Shown piece after piece: positions 7,243-13,623 of a DNA stretch of 19,441 bases. The DNA lies in the NCBI GenBank assembly GCA_030666985.1, contig DAOUWT010000016.1:1-19441 (forward strand), given 5' to 3'. Under the pieces are notes generated by a model, which worked only from the letters and a program-made list of their open reading frames with translations, had not been told where the DNA came from and searched no databases. The translations under genes were made by a program, and so were the position numbers. The stretch's first letter is position 1. Every line of letters starts with the position of its first letter. The DNA comes from Chloroflexota bacterium. GTDB lineage: Bacteria > Chloroflexota > Anaerolineae > Anaerolineales > UBA11858.

Positions 7243-7794
7243 ATGCCTGACCGCAAACTTCTGCGCACATTCGACAAAGAAACCCTAATTGACATGCTAG
7301 AAGACCAGGCCAAAAACTGGCTGGCGCACGATGGACTCTGGTTCCAGGCTGCGGAACGGCACTTTGGGATGGAGGCCGCCATTGAACTTGACAGCGAAGC
7401 CTGGCGCACATTCACCCAAATCGAAGCCAAGCGCATTATGCGTTTACACAATATTGAACCTGGGGGTGGGTTAGACGCCCTGAAACAAGCTCTGAAATTA
7501 CGCCTGTACGCTCGAATTAACGAGCAATCCTTTCACCAAGTAGATGAGCGAACGTTCCGTTTCGAGATGAACGATTGCCGCGTTCAATCTGCGCGCAAAC
7601 GCAAGGGGCTGCCGGATTTTCCCTGCAAATCGGTGGGAATCTTCGAATACAGCTACTTTGCCTACACCATTGATCCCCGCATCAGGACGCGCGTTGTCGC
7701 CTGTCCCCCCGACCCCCATCCCGAAGAATACTACTGCGCCTGGCAATTCACCCTGGAAGAAAAACCTATCCCCAAGGAGGAGATTCTCTCCTAG
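7243..7794 (+). CDS. Conserved protein of unknown function, four-cysteine (DUF6125-like)
   Basis: This is a soluble protein of 183 residues with no signal peptide or membrane span. The N-terminal half is helical and charged. The C-terminal part has four spaced cysteines: Cys112 in NDCRVQ, Cys128 in FPCKSVG, Cys154 in ACPPD and Cys165 in YYCAWQF. Around them are EYSYFAYTIDPRIRTR and a run of aromatic residues. This pattern recalls the DUF6125 'cytosolic protein' group, but that name is from memory. The cysteines could bind a metal or an iron-sulfur cluster, which is inference. The ATG at 7243 is preferred over the longer frame from 7153: GGAGG (7234-7238) precedes it, and the upstream 30 codons are only tandem repeat. 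Confidence 0.75.
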   Translation: MPDRKLLRTFDKETLIDMLEDQAKNWLAHDGLWFQAAERHFGMEAAIELDSEAWRTFTQIEAKRIMRLHNIEPGGGLDALKQALKLRLYARINEQSFHQVDERTFRFEMNDCRVQSARKRKGLPDFPCKSVGIFEYSYFAYTIDPRIRTRVVACPPDPHPEEYYCAWQFTLEEKPIPKEEILS

Positions 7795-7798
7795 CACC

Positions 7799-7893
7799 CT
7801 TCCCTGTTTCCCTGCTTCCCTGCTTCCCTGTTTTCCTGTTTCCCTGCTTCCCTGTTTTCCTGTTTCCCTGTTTTCCTGCTCCCCTGCTTCCCC
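7799..7893. repeat. Octamer tandem repeat (CCCTGYTT)
   Basis: About twelve units of eight bases, mainly CCCTGCTT, CCCTGTTT and TCCTGTTT, run without interruption between the stop of the four-cysteine gene and the DUF951 promoter. Unit variants alternate, so the tract probably grew by slippage or unequal exchange. Confidence 0.85.
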
Positions 7894-7901
7894 GCATCCA
7901 A

Positions 7902-7910
7902 TGATATAAT
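7902..7910 (+). promoter_or_regulatory. Extended -10 promoter of DUF951-rsmI (leaderless)
   Basis: TGATATAAT is an exact TGnTATAAT element. Six bases (ACCCCC) separate it from the ATG at 7917, so transcription should start at the start codon. There is no Shine-Dalgarno sequence. Confidence 0.65.
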
Positions 7911-7916
7911 ACCCCC

Positions 7917-8120
7917 ATGTTACCCAACCTCCAACTCGACAACATCGTCCGCCTGCGCAAGCCCCATCCCTGCGGAGAATATAAATGGAAGGTGATTCGC
8001 ATTGGAGCGGACATCAAAATAGAATGCCTGGGATGCGGGCGCCAAGTAATGCTCTCCCGCCGCAAATTAGCTCGTCGAGTAAAAGAAATTTTACCCGCTG
8101 ACCAGGATAAAGATTTATGA
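7917..8120 (+). CDS. DUF951 family protein
   Basis: This small basic protein of 67 residues belongs to a family of unknown function found in Firmicutes and Chloroflexota. Three cysteines lie in HPCG (Cys19) and CLGC (Cys37, Cys40), suggesting a small zinc-ribbon-like or nucleic-acid-binding fold, an inference from cysteine spacing and many lysines and arginines. The length is typical for the family. Its stop shares ATGA with the start of rsmI, so the two are translationally coupled. That hints at a link to ribosome or rRNA maturation, but only by position. The start follows a -10 box by six bases and lacks a ribosome binding site. Confidence 0.85.
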   Translation: MLPNLQLDNIVRLRKPHPCGEYKWKVIRIGADIKIECLGCGRQVMLSRRKLARRVKEILPADQDKDL

Positions 8121-8950
8121 GCACGCTCTACTTGGTGGCGACACCCATCGGCAACTTAGAAGACATCACCTACCGCGCCGTGCGGGTGCTGGGGGAGGTT
8201 TCCCTGATTGCCGCCGAGGATACCCGCACAACCGGCAAGCTCCTCAAGCGTTATGGAATTTCCACCTCCCTGACCAGTTATCACGAGCACAACAAGGCTC
8301 ACAAAGTGGGGGATATCCTGGCCCGTCTGGCGGAAAGGGACGTGGCACTGGTATCCGACGCGGGGACGCCGGGCATCAACGATCCGGGCTTTGCCCTAGT
8401 CAACGCCGCCCTGGAAGCAGGCCACACCGTCAGCCCCATCCCCGGGCCGAGCGCGCCCATTGCCGCCCTCTCAGCCTCGGGGCTGCCCGCGGACTCTTTT
8501 CTCTACCTGGGGTACTTGCCCCGCAAAAAGAATCAGCGGCGAAAATTATTGGATGAAGTAAAGGCCTTCACCTATACGCTTATTTTCCTAGAAACGCCCC
8601 ACCGTTTGCTGGATTCCCTGCGCGACATGGCCGAACGCCTAGGAAACCGGAAGATAGCCGTAGCACGCGAATTAACTAAGCTCCACGAAGAAATTTTCCG
8701 CGGAAAAATAGACCGAGCCAGGCAGCATTTCACCGAGCACGAACCCCGGGGCGAGTTTACCCTGGTGGTGGCTGGCCTCGACTCCGCCGGACAAACTTGG
8801 AGCGAAGAGGTGCTCCGGGCAGCCCTGCGAGAAGCCCAAGAGGCGGGAGAGAAATCCCCCTCGAAAGTAGCCCAGGAAATTGCTAAAAAGTCTGGCTGGA
8901 AGCGGAGTGAGATATACGATATTTTGCAGGAGTCAGGAATCAGGGACTAG
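8117..8950 (+). CDS. rsmI: 16S rRNA (cytidine-1402-2'-O)-methyltransferase
   Basis: RsmI transfers a methyl group from S-adenosylmethionine to the 2'-OH of C1402 in the decoding centre of 16S rRNA. The 277-residue protein has the tetrapyrrole-methylase-type fold with its characteristic segments: ATPIGNLED (8-16), IAAEDTRTTGKLL (31-43), SDAGTPGINDPG (80-91) and PIPGPSA (107-113). A C-terminal region (about 225-277) ends in a small helical domain typical of the family. It overlaps the DUF951 gene by four bases. The last codons (from about GGA ATC AGG GAC) and the stop lie inside a 20-bp dispersed repeat, so the C-terminus was probably altered by repeat insertion. Confidence 0.96.
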   Translation: MSTLYLVATPIGNLEDITYRAVRVLGEVSLIAAEDTRTTGKLLKRYGISTSLTSYHEHNKAHKVGDILARLAERDVALVSDAGTPGINDPGFALVNAALEAGHTVSPIPGPSAPIAALSASGLPADSFLYLGYLPRKKNQRRKLLDEVKAFTYTLIFLETPHRLLDSLRDMAERLGNRKIAVARELTKLHEEIFRGKIDRARQHFTEHEPRGEFTLVVAGLDSAGQTWSEEVLRAALREAQEAGEKSPSKVAQEIAKKSGWKRSEIYDILQESGIRD

Positions 8951-8967
8951 TGATCAGGGACTAGTAC
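8935..8967. repeat. Dispersed 20-bp repeat, second unit partly in tandem
   Basis: AGGAATCAGGGACTAGTGAT (8935-8954) occurs once more, inverted, at 19325-19344. Locally TCAGGGACTAGT is repeated in 14-base register (8940-8953 and 8954-8967). The first unit contains the stop codon of rsmI. Confidence 0.85.
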
Positions 8968-9126
8968 ATCACGGCGGAAATCCGTTGAGGGTTTTTTCAC
9001 GCTCGCGAAGGATCGCCCGATCCTGAGCTACAGCTTGCCAATAGAGGAGTAATCACCGTTTCAATCGGGATCTGCCGATACACAGAACAGATTAATCCTA
9101 TAAGGACTTCCGCCGCCGTGTACTAG
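8961..9126. mobile_element. 166-bp element with inverted ends, MITE-like or structured RNA
   Basis: The ends 8961-8983 (CTAGTACA...GGCGGAAATCC) and 9104-9126 are inverted repeats matching in 19 of 23 positions. Inside are a hairpin AGGATCG-CC-CGATCCT (9009-9024), extendable by GCTC/GAGC, and a second, ATCGG/CCGAT (9064-9079). No reading frame fills it. GATCAGG stands just outside each end (8953-8959 and 9128-9134), which may be a target duplication or simply the local repeat. The size and inverted ends fit a non-autonomous mobile element. The internal hairpins equally fit a non-coding RNA. No second copy is in the window. Confidence 0.5.
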
Positions 9127-9176
9127 GGATCAGGAAGTGACGAGTCAATGTCATTAAGTTAGGCAGCCAAGTTTTT

Positions 9177-9229
9177 GCAGTGCAAACTTCGGAAGTCTTA
9201 GCTCCACTCCAAAATATTGAAAAGATACG
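9177..9229. repeat. Single unit of the dispersed palindromic repeat
   Basis: It aligns without gaps to the minus-strand reading of 5837-5889, with 42 of 53 identical positions. In the core palindrome ACYTCGGARGT both paired positions differ together (C-G there, T-A here), so base pairing is kept. It lies 26 bases upstream of the isomerase gene and probably overlaps its promoter region. Confidence 0.8.
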
Positions 9230-9255
9230 TTAGGTGAGATAAAAGGAATAGAAAG

Positions 9256-10317
9256 ATGAATTTGAACAATCACGCAGATTTCGCAAAACTAGATACGCAA
9301 GATATGCTGGCAGCCATCAATGGCCTCCCAGAACAATTACAAACCGCCTGGAAATTGGGGCAGAATTTTGAACTCACCGCCTGGGAGGGGATTGAGCGCG
9401 TCCTGATTGCCGGGATGGGCGGCTCCGCCATTGGGGCCTCACTGCTGGAGGCTTATGTTGCCCCCTTTTGCAAAGTGCCGGTTTTCGTGCACCGGGACTA
9501 CGGTCTCCCCGCCTGGGCTAAGGACCAAGAGACGCTGGTGATCGCTGCTTCTCACTCCGGGAACACGGAAGAGACCCTCACGGCCTTTGACGCCGCTGTG
9601 GAACAGGGATGCCGCATATTAGCCGTCACCACGGGAGGGAAAATAGCCGTCAGAGCCAAAGAGCACGCGACCGGCCTGTGGCAGTTCGAGCATGATGGTC
9701 AGCCCCGTGCGGCAGTGGGCTACTCCTTTGGATTATTGCTGGCCGCATTTTCACGCTTAGGCCTAATCCCCAATCAGGCGGATGAGGTGGGGGATGCCGT
9801 CGCCGCCATGCTGAAACAACAGGAAAGGCTCCGGAGCGATGTCCCCTTCAGCGAGAACTCTGCCAAGGGGCTGGCCCTGCAATTGCAAGGGGGGTGGGTG
9901 AGCGTGTTCGGGGCGGGATTGCTATCCCCCGTCGCCCGGCGCTGGAAGGGGCAAATCAGCGAGCTTGCCAAAGCCTGGGCGCAATTCGAAGCCCTCCCCG
10001 AACTGGATCACAACACCCTGGCCGGGGTGGTCAATCCCAAAGACGGATTAGCGAAAACAATGGTCGTTTTCCTTCAGGCGGCGTCCAATCATCCCCGCAA
10101 CCTACTGCGCATCCACCTGACCCAAAAAGGCATGAACGGGGCCGGGATGGAGACCGCCGTTGTGTACGCTAAAGGGGAAACGCGCCTCGCTCAATTATGG
10201 ACTATGCTCCACTTTGGTGACTACACGGCTTTTTATTTGGCCATGTCTTACGAGGTTGACCCGTCTCCCGTGGCCGCCATCGAAGACCTGAAACGGGCCT
10301 TGGCTGATGTTGGATAG
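9256..10317 (+). CDS. Bifunctional phosphoglucose/phosphomannose isomerase
   Basis: This enzyme interconverts fructose 6-phosphate with glucose 6-phosphate and with mannose 6-phosphate, feeding glycolysis and sugar-nucleotide synthesis. The 353 residues form two SIS (sugar isomerase) domains. The first contains GMGGSAIG (53-60) and the phosphate-binding SHSGNTEE (99-106). The second contains QISELAKA with Glu236 and PELDHN with His252, spaced 16 residues apart as are the catalytic Glu and His of the archaeal bifunctional enzyme. RAAVGYSFG (151-159) is also typical. An AAGGA (9243-9247) lies eight bases before the ATG. The methyltransferase-like gene follows nine bases downstream, so the pair is probably an operon for making and modifying sugars. 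Confidence 0.92.
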   Translation: MNLNNHADFAKLDTQDMLAAINGLPEQLQTAWKLGQNFELTAWEGIERVLIAGMGGSAIGASLLEAYVAPFCKVPVFVHRDYGLPAWAKDQETLVIAASHSGNTEETLTAFDAAVEQGCRILAVTTGGKIAVRAKEHATGLWQFEHDGQPRAAVGYSFGLLLAAFSRLGLIPNQADEVGDAVAAMLKQQERLRSDVPFSENSAKGLALQLQGGWVSVFGAGLLSPVARRWKGQISELAKAWAQFEALPELDHNTLAGVVNPKDGLAKTMVVFLQAASNHPRNLLRIHLTQKGMNGAGMETAVVYAKGETRLAQLWTMLHFGDYTAFYLAMSYEVDPSPVAAIEDLKRALADVG

Positions 10318-10326
10318 GAAGGAATT

Positions 10327-11331
10327 ATGATATGGAAGTTGTTTGCCAAAATATTCAAAAAAATTGCCGCCTTATATGGATACCGGTTTGTCCCGGAAGT
10401 CGCGCTCTTTGATTTTCAGAAGGGAGCTATGCTTCAGCCAAAGAAAAGAGAAGATAAAATTCCACCAAGTGCATCAAAGCATTTGCAAGCGGATAACCCC
10501 CAACTCATTGATTACCAGAACAGATACGCCACCTTCGACGAGCGAGTGATCACTCCGTTGTTGTGGACAAGCGACCGTTTGTCGACGGAGAGAATGCCCT
10601 TTTTCAGAGGGCATAATGCTTTTGTGTATCAAATTGGCAGCCAAAACAGGAATATTATTGGATACACTCTGGAAGCTTATTATATAAAGTTGAACGACAA
10701 TTTGAATTTATGGAATAAGCTGGAAGAAGAGGGAGATTTTGGTGCGATTCTCCATGAAGTAGACCATAAGACCGTCTCCAGGGATTTACTGGATTCAATT
10801 ATGGAAATAAATTTCCTAGAGCATCAGATCAATATCTCCTCCCAGAGAGAGTTTTCTATACTTGATATCGGCGCAGGATACGGCAGATTGGCCTACCGGA
10901 TGATCAACGCTCTCCCAAATTTGCATCAATATCTCTGTACGGATGCAGTCCCCATCTCGACGTTTATTAGCGAATATTATTTAAAACACAAAGAGGTCGA
11001 AGATAAAGCCCAGGTCATCCCCCTGGACATGATTGAAGAGGAGATGAAGAATCACTCAATTGATCTAGCCCTAAACATCCATAGTTTTTCAGAGTGTACC
11101 TTATCCGCAATCGATTGGTGGCTGTCTCTGCTTGAAGAACACCAGGTTCGATATTTGTTGATTGTTCCCAATTCTGGAAAGCGCTTGCTGACCAACGACA
11201 AAAAAAGTTTCCAAGGTTTGGTGGAAGAGAAAGGATACCGATTGAAAACTCTGGAACCAAAATATAAAGATCCGGTACTCCAAAAATATGCGGCCAATCC
11301 CTCTTATTACCATCTTTACGAACTGGTATAA
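10327..11331 (+). CDS. SAM-dependent methyltransferase, putative sugar O-methyltransferase
   Basis: The class I methyltransferase core is visible. Motif I LDIGAGYGR (179-187) binds S-adenosylmethionine, and beyond it are the acidic segment LCTDAVPIS and the strand/loop SIDLALNIHSFSECTL. The region before the core (about 60-160) and the C-terminus ending in NPSYYHLYELV match what I recall of the 'putative sugar O-methyltransferase' group, often found with polysaccharide genes. The substrate is unproven. A GGAAGGA lies just before the ATG at 10327, nine bases after the isomerase stop. Base composition is clearly more AT-rich than the GC-rich isomerase and rsmI genes, suggesting a different origin. 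The 334-residue length appears complete. Confidence 0.75.
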   Translation: MIWKLFAKIFKKIAALYGYRFVPEVALFDFQKGAMLQPKKREDKIPPSASKHLQADNPQLIDYQNRYATFDERVITPLLWTSDRLSTERMPFFRGHNAFVYQIGSQNRNIIGYTLEAYYIKLNDNLNLWNKLEEEGDFGAILHEVDHKTVSRDLLDSIMEINFLEHQINISSQREFSILDIGAGYGRLAYRMINALPNLHQYLCTDAVPISTFISEYYLKHKEVEDKAQVIPLDMIEEEMKNHSIDLALNIHSFSECTLSAIDWWLSLLEEHQVRYLLIVPNSGKRLLTNDKKSFQGLVEEKGYRLKTLEPKYKDPVLQKYAANPSYYHLYELV

Positions 11332-11411
11332 CAGATGCACTGCACTTCGTGGTTTTGGAAGTGCGTTGCACCTGCGGAAAAGTAATTATTCACCCCCCTT
11401 CCCCCAAATAC

Positions 11412-11454
11412 ACGCTTAGGAACCGTGTTCCTCGGAGGAACGCGGTTCCTGCGT
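11412..11454. repeat. Long perfect hairpin, not terminator-like
   Basis: AGGAACCGTGTTCCT (11418-11432) pairs with AGGAACGCGGTTCCT (11436-11450) over 15 positions with one T-G pair and a CGG loop. ACGC (11412-11415) and GCGT (11451-11454) can extend it. No T-run follows on either strand. Its centre TTCCTCGGAGGAA shares CCTCGGAGG with the palindromic unit at 5892-5906. Confidence 0.75.
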
Positions 11455-11528
11455 AGGGAGTGTGAACGGTTACGCGGAAAATGTAGATCGAAGACGAAAC
11501 CTATGAATGAATGCAGGCTAGCTAACGA

Positions 11529-11631
11529 AACCCATTGAAATGGGTTAGAAATGCGGTAATTTTCAACACGATTTATCGTGTTTCGTCATGGCACGGTTCT
11601 TGTGCCGCATAGACGCCGAATTCATTCGGCG
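11529..11631. repeat. Array of four short palindromes
   Basis: Three 18-base palindromes have the same 8+2+8 form with unrelated sequences: AACCCATT-GA-AATGGGTT (11529-11546), AACACGAT-TT-ATCGTGTT (11565-11582) and CGCCGAAT-TC-ATTCGGCG (11614-11631). Between the last two is a looser one, GGCAC/GTGCC (11590-11606). Centres of the last three are about 24-25 bases apart. The array ends 25 bases before the hydrolase ATG and would form four consecutive hairpins if transcribed. It may be a compound repeat element or a structured leader. Confidence 0.7.
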
Positions 11632-11656
11632 GCTTACAATTTTCAGGAGGTTTAAC

Positions 11657-12340
11657 ATGAGTTTCAAATTCACCGTATTTGGACATAGCACCTTTGCCCT
11701 AGAAATAGATGACTACCACATCCTCATAGACCCCTTTTTCGACGACAACCCCCAATCCCCCGTCAGCGCTGATGATGTCGAAGCCGATTTCATCCTCGTC
11801 ACGCACGGGCATGGCGACCACATTGGGGACAGCGTGAAAATTGCCACGCGCACAGGAGCGAAGGTGATCAGCAATTTTGAGATCACTAATTGGCTGGGCG
11901 CAAAAGGCGTGGAAGTCCATCCCCAGCACATTGGGGGCGGGTTTCAGCATCCCTTTGGCTACGTGAAGATGACCCAGGCCATTCACGGTTCGGCTCTCCC
12001 TGATGGTTCTTACGGGGGGATGCCGGGCGGATTTTTGATCACCACCCAGGCCGGGGAGAAAATTTACATCTCCGGGGATACGGGTCTTTTCCCGGGGATG
12101 GCCCTGATCGGCGAGGAGAGCATTGATTTGGCCGCCCTCCCCATTGGCGACAACTTCACCATGGGGCCGGACGACGCGCTGCGGGCCGTCAAGCTCATTG
12201 AGCCTAAACACGTTATCCCCTCGCATTACAACACCTGGGATGTGATTACCCAAGACCCGGAAGCCTGGAAAAAACGTGTGGAAGCGGAGACCGATGCCCA
12301 AGTCTGCGTTCTCGCTCCGGGGGAAAGCGTTAGTTTGTAA
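11657..12340 (+). CDS. Metal-dependent hydrolase, UPF0173 (MBL fold)
   Basis: This 227-residue soluble metallo-beta-lactamase-fold hydrolase resembles the YtkL/UPF0173 group, whose physiological substrate is unknown. The metal-binding motif HGHGDH is at residues 50-55. Later expected ligand regions are present: SGDTGLF, PIGDNFTMGPDDA and PSHYNTW with its histidine. Length is standard for the family. The ATG at 11657 is favoured over an upstream in-frame ATG at 11588: AGGAGG (11645-11650) lies six bases before it, the family opening MSFKFTVFGHSTF starts there, and the upstream extension would be translated palindrome array. Confidence 0.92.
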   Translation: MSFKFTVFGHSTFALEIDDYHILIDPFFDDNPQSPVSADDVEADFILVTHGHGDHIGDSVKIATRTGAKVISNFEITNWLGAKGVEVHPQHIGGGFQHPFGYVKMTQAIHGSALPDGSYGGMPGGFLITTQAGEKIYISGDTGLFPGMALIGEESIDLAALPIGDNFTMGPDDALRAVKLIEPKHVIPSHYNTWDVITQDPEAWKKRVEAETDAQVCVLAPGESVSL

Positions 12341-12454
12341 AAGCCGCCAGTAACGCCAGTAACGCGCTGCCTCAAGGATACCCAGCACTGTTTCTGCACC
12401 GGCCTCGTCGTTCAAGACAGCCAACACCCAGCGCTCCAATCGAAGTCCCCCGCC

Positions 12455-12472
12455 CATCTTTTCGAGAAGATG
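12455..12472. other. Small hairpin between convergent genes
   Basis: CATCTT (12455-12460) pairs with AAGATG (12467-12472), with further T-G, T-A and C-G pairing inside. It sits ten bases from the stop of the minus-strand ATPase gene. Neither strand shows a T-run after it, so termination is uncertain. The rest of 12341-12481 shows only a duplicated CGCCAGTAA near 12343-12363. Confidence 0.35.
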
Positions 12473-12481
12473 CCGATATTG

Positions 12482-13603
12482 TTATTCTGGGGACTGGCTT
12501 TTGCTCTTGACAGAATCAATATGGGGGAGTATATGAAATGCATCTACCGGAAAGTGGAGGGATACCCGGTCGCCTTCCATTTTAAGTTGGTCGGGCTGTG
12601 GATTGTAGTCAGTTACCGAGATAAAACGCCCCTGTATTTCGATTTCATATTCCACGCGGGATCCAAGATACTCCGCCTGCTTGACATCGCCTTCTATCCC
12701 CGTCCCATCATCGACGAATTGCACTGCCTCTGGCCGAATGACCAGATATACGGCATCGCCTGATTCGAAAGAGTACTCGGTTGATGGAATTGCGAGCGAT
12801 TGTCCAAACGCGTCAAGTGTGATCTGTGTTTTCGAAACGTTCAACACTTTACTTTCTATGAAATTTGCCTGTCCAATAAAATCGGCTACAAAAACCGAAG
12901 CGGGCTTCATGTAGATTTCGGCTGGCGTGCCCACTTGCTCGATCTTCCCGTTGTTCATTACCACCACGCGGTCCGACAGACTCATCGCTTCGGCCTGATC
13001 GTGAGTCACGTAAACGCTGGTGAATCCCAATCGCTGCTGAAGCCGGCGAATCTCGGTACGCATGTGTACCCGCAGCTTAGCATCCAGGTTGGATAAAGGT
13101 TCGTCAAATAGAAACACTCGCGGTTGCATTACCAATGCTCTGGCCAGAGCTACCCGCTGTTGTTGGCCTCCCGAAAGTTGATGCGGCATCCGGTCTGCTA
13201 CCCCCACCAGATTCATCAACTGCGTGGCGATCTCCACTCTTTCTTGGATCAGTTCTTTGTCCATTCGTTTGATTTTCAGCCCATAGGCAATGTTCTCGAA
13301 AACAGACATGTGCGGGAACAGCGCGTAGCTTTGGAATACCATCGCCATCAAACGCTTATTGGGAGGAATATTATTGATCACCTGTCCATCCAGAATAATC
13401 TGGCCAGAGCTCGGGAATTCGAAACCGGCGATCAAGCGCAGGGTCGTTGTCTTGCCACAACCGGAAGGCCCCAATAATGTAATAAACTCCCCCTGTCGAA
13501 TCTCAAGATCAATATCGTCCACAGCCAGAACTTCGCCTTGTGCCCCGAATGTCTTGGCAAGATTCTGTAACTTCAACGCAATAGTCGTAATTTCTTTATC
13601 CAT
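12482..13603 (-). CDS. ABC transporter ATPase (FbpC/PotA-like, with TOBE domain)
   Basis: This is the ATP-hydrolysing subunit of a binding-protein-dependent importer, on the inner face of the membrane. The 373 residues contain Walker A GPSGCGKT (45-52), Q-loop Gln91 in VFQSYALFPH, signature LSGGQQQR (143-150), Walker B VFLFDEP (163-169) and the switch His201 in VTHDQAEAMS. The C-terminal part (about 245-365) is the TOBE region seen in ferric, polyamine and sugar-phosphate importers. ATG at 13603 is preferred to the in-frame TTG at 13627, which overlaps the permease stop. The gene lies 20 bases after the permease and is the last of the module. All nucleotide-binding residues are intact. Confidence 0.93.
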   Translation of the reverse strand: MDKEITTIALKLQNLAKTFGAQGEVLAVDDIDLEIRQGEFITLLGPSGCGKTTTLRLIAGFEFPSSGQIILDGQVINNIPPNKRLMAMVFQSYALFPHMSVFENIAYGLKIKRMDKELIQERVEIATQLMNLVGVADRMPHQLSGGQQQRVALARALVMQPRVFLFDEPLSNLDAKLRVHMRTEIRRLQQRLGFTSVYVTHDQAEAMSLSDRVVVMNNGKIEQVGTPAEIYMKPASVFVADFIGQANFIESKVLNVSKTQITLDAFGQSLAIPSTEYSFESGDAVYLVIRPEAVQFVDDGTGIEGDVKQAEYLGSRVEYEIEIQGRFISVTDYNPQPDQLKMEGDRVSLHFPVDAFHILPHIDSVKSKSQSPE

Positions 13604-13623
13604 AGCTCTATTTTTTCCTCTGC

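Noticed and set aside
11588..11656. Longer start of the UPF0173 hydrolase
   Set aside because: It would translate the palindrome array; AGGAGG and the family N-terminus point to 11657.
11699..12457. Long minus-strand frame antisense to the hydrolase, with protein-like N-terminus (RLERWVLAVLNDEAG)
   Set aside because: Most of it is antisense to a well-supported gene. The first 30 codons look protein-like and might be a gene fragment, but no ribosome binding site or known domain was seen.
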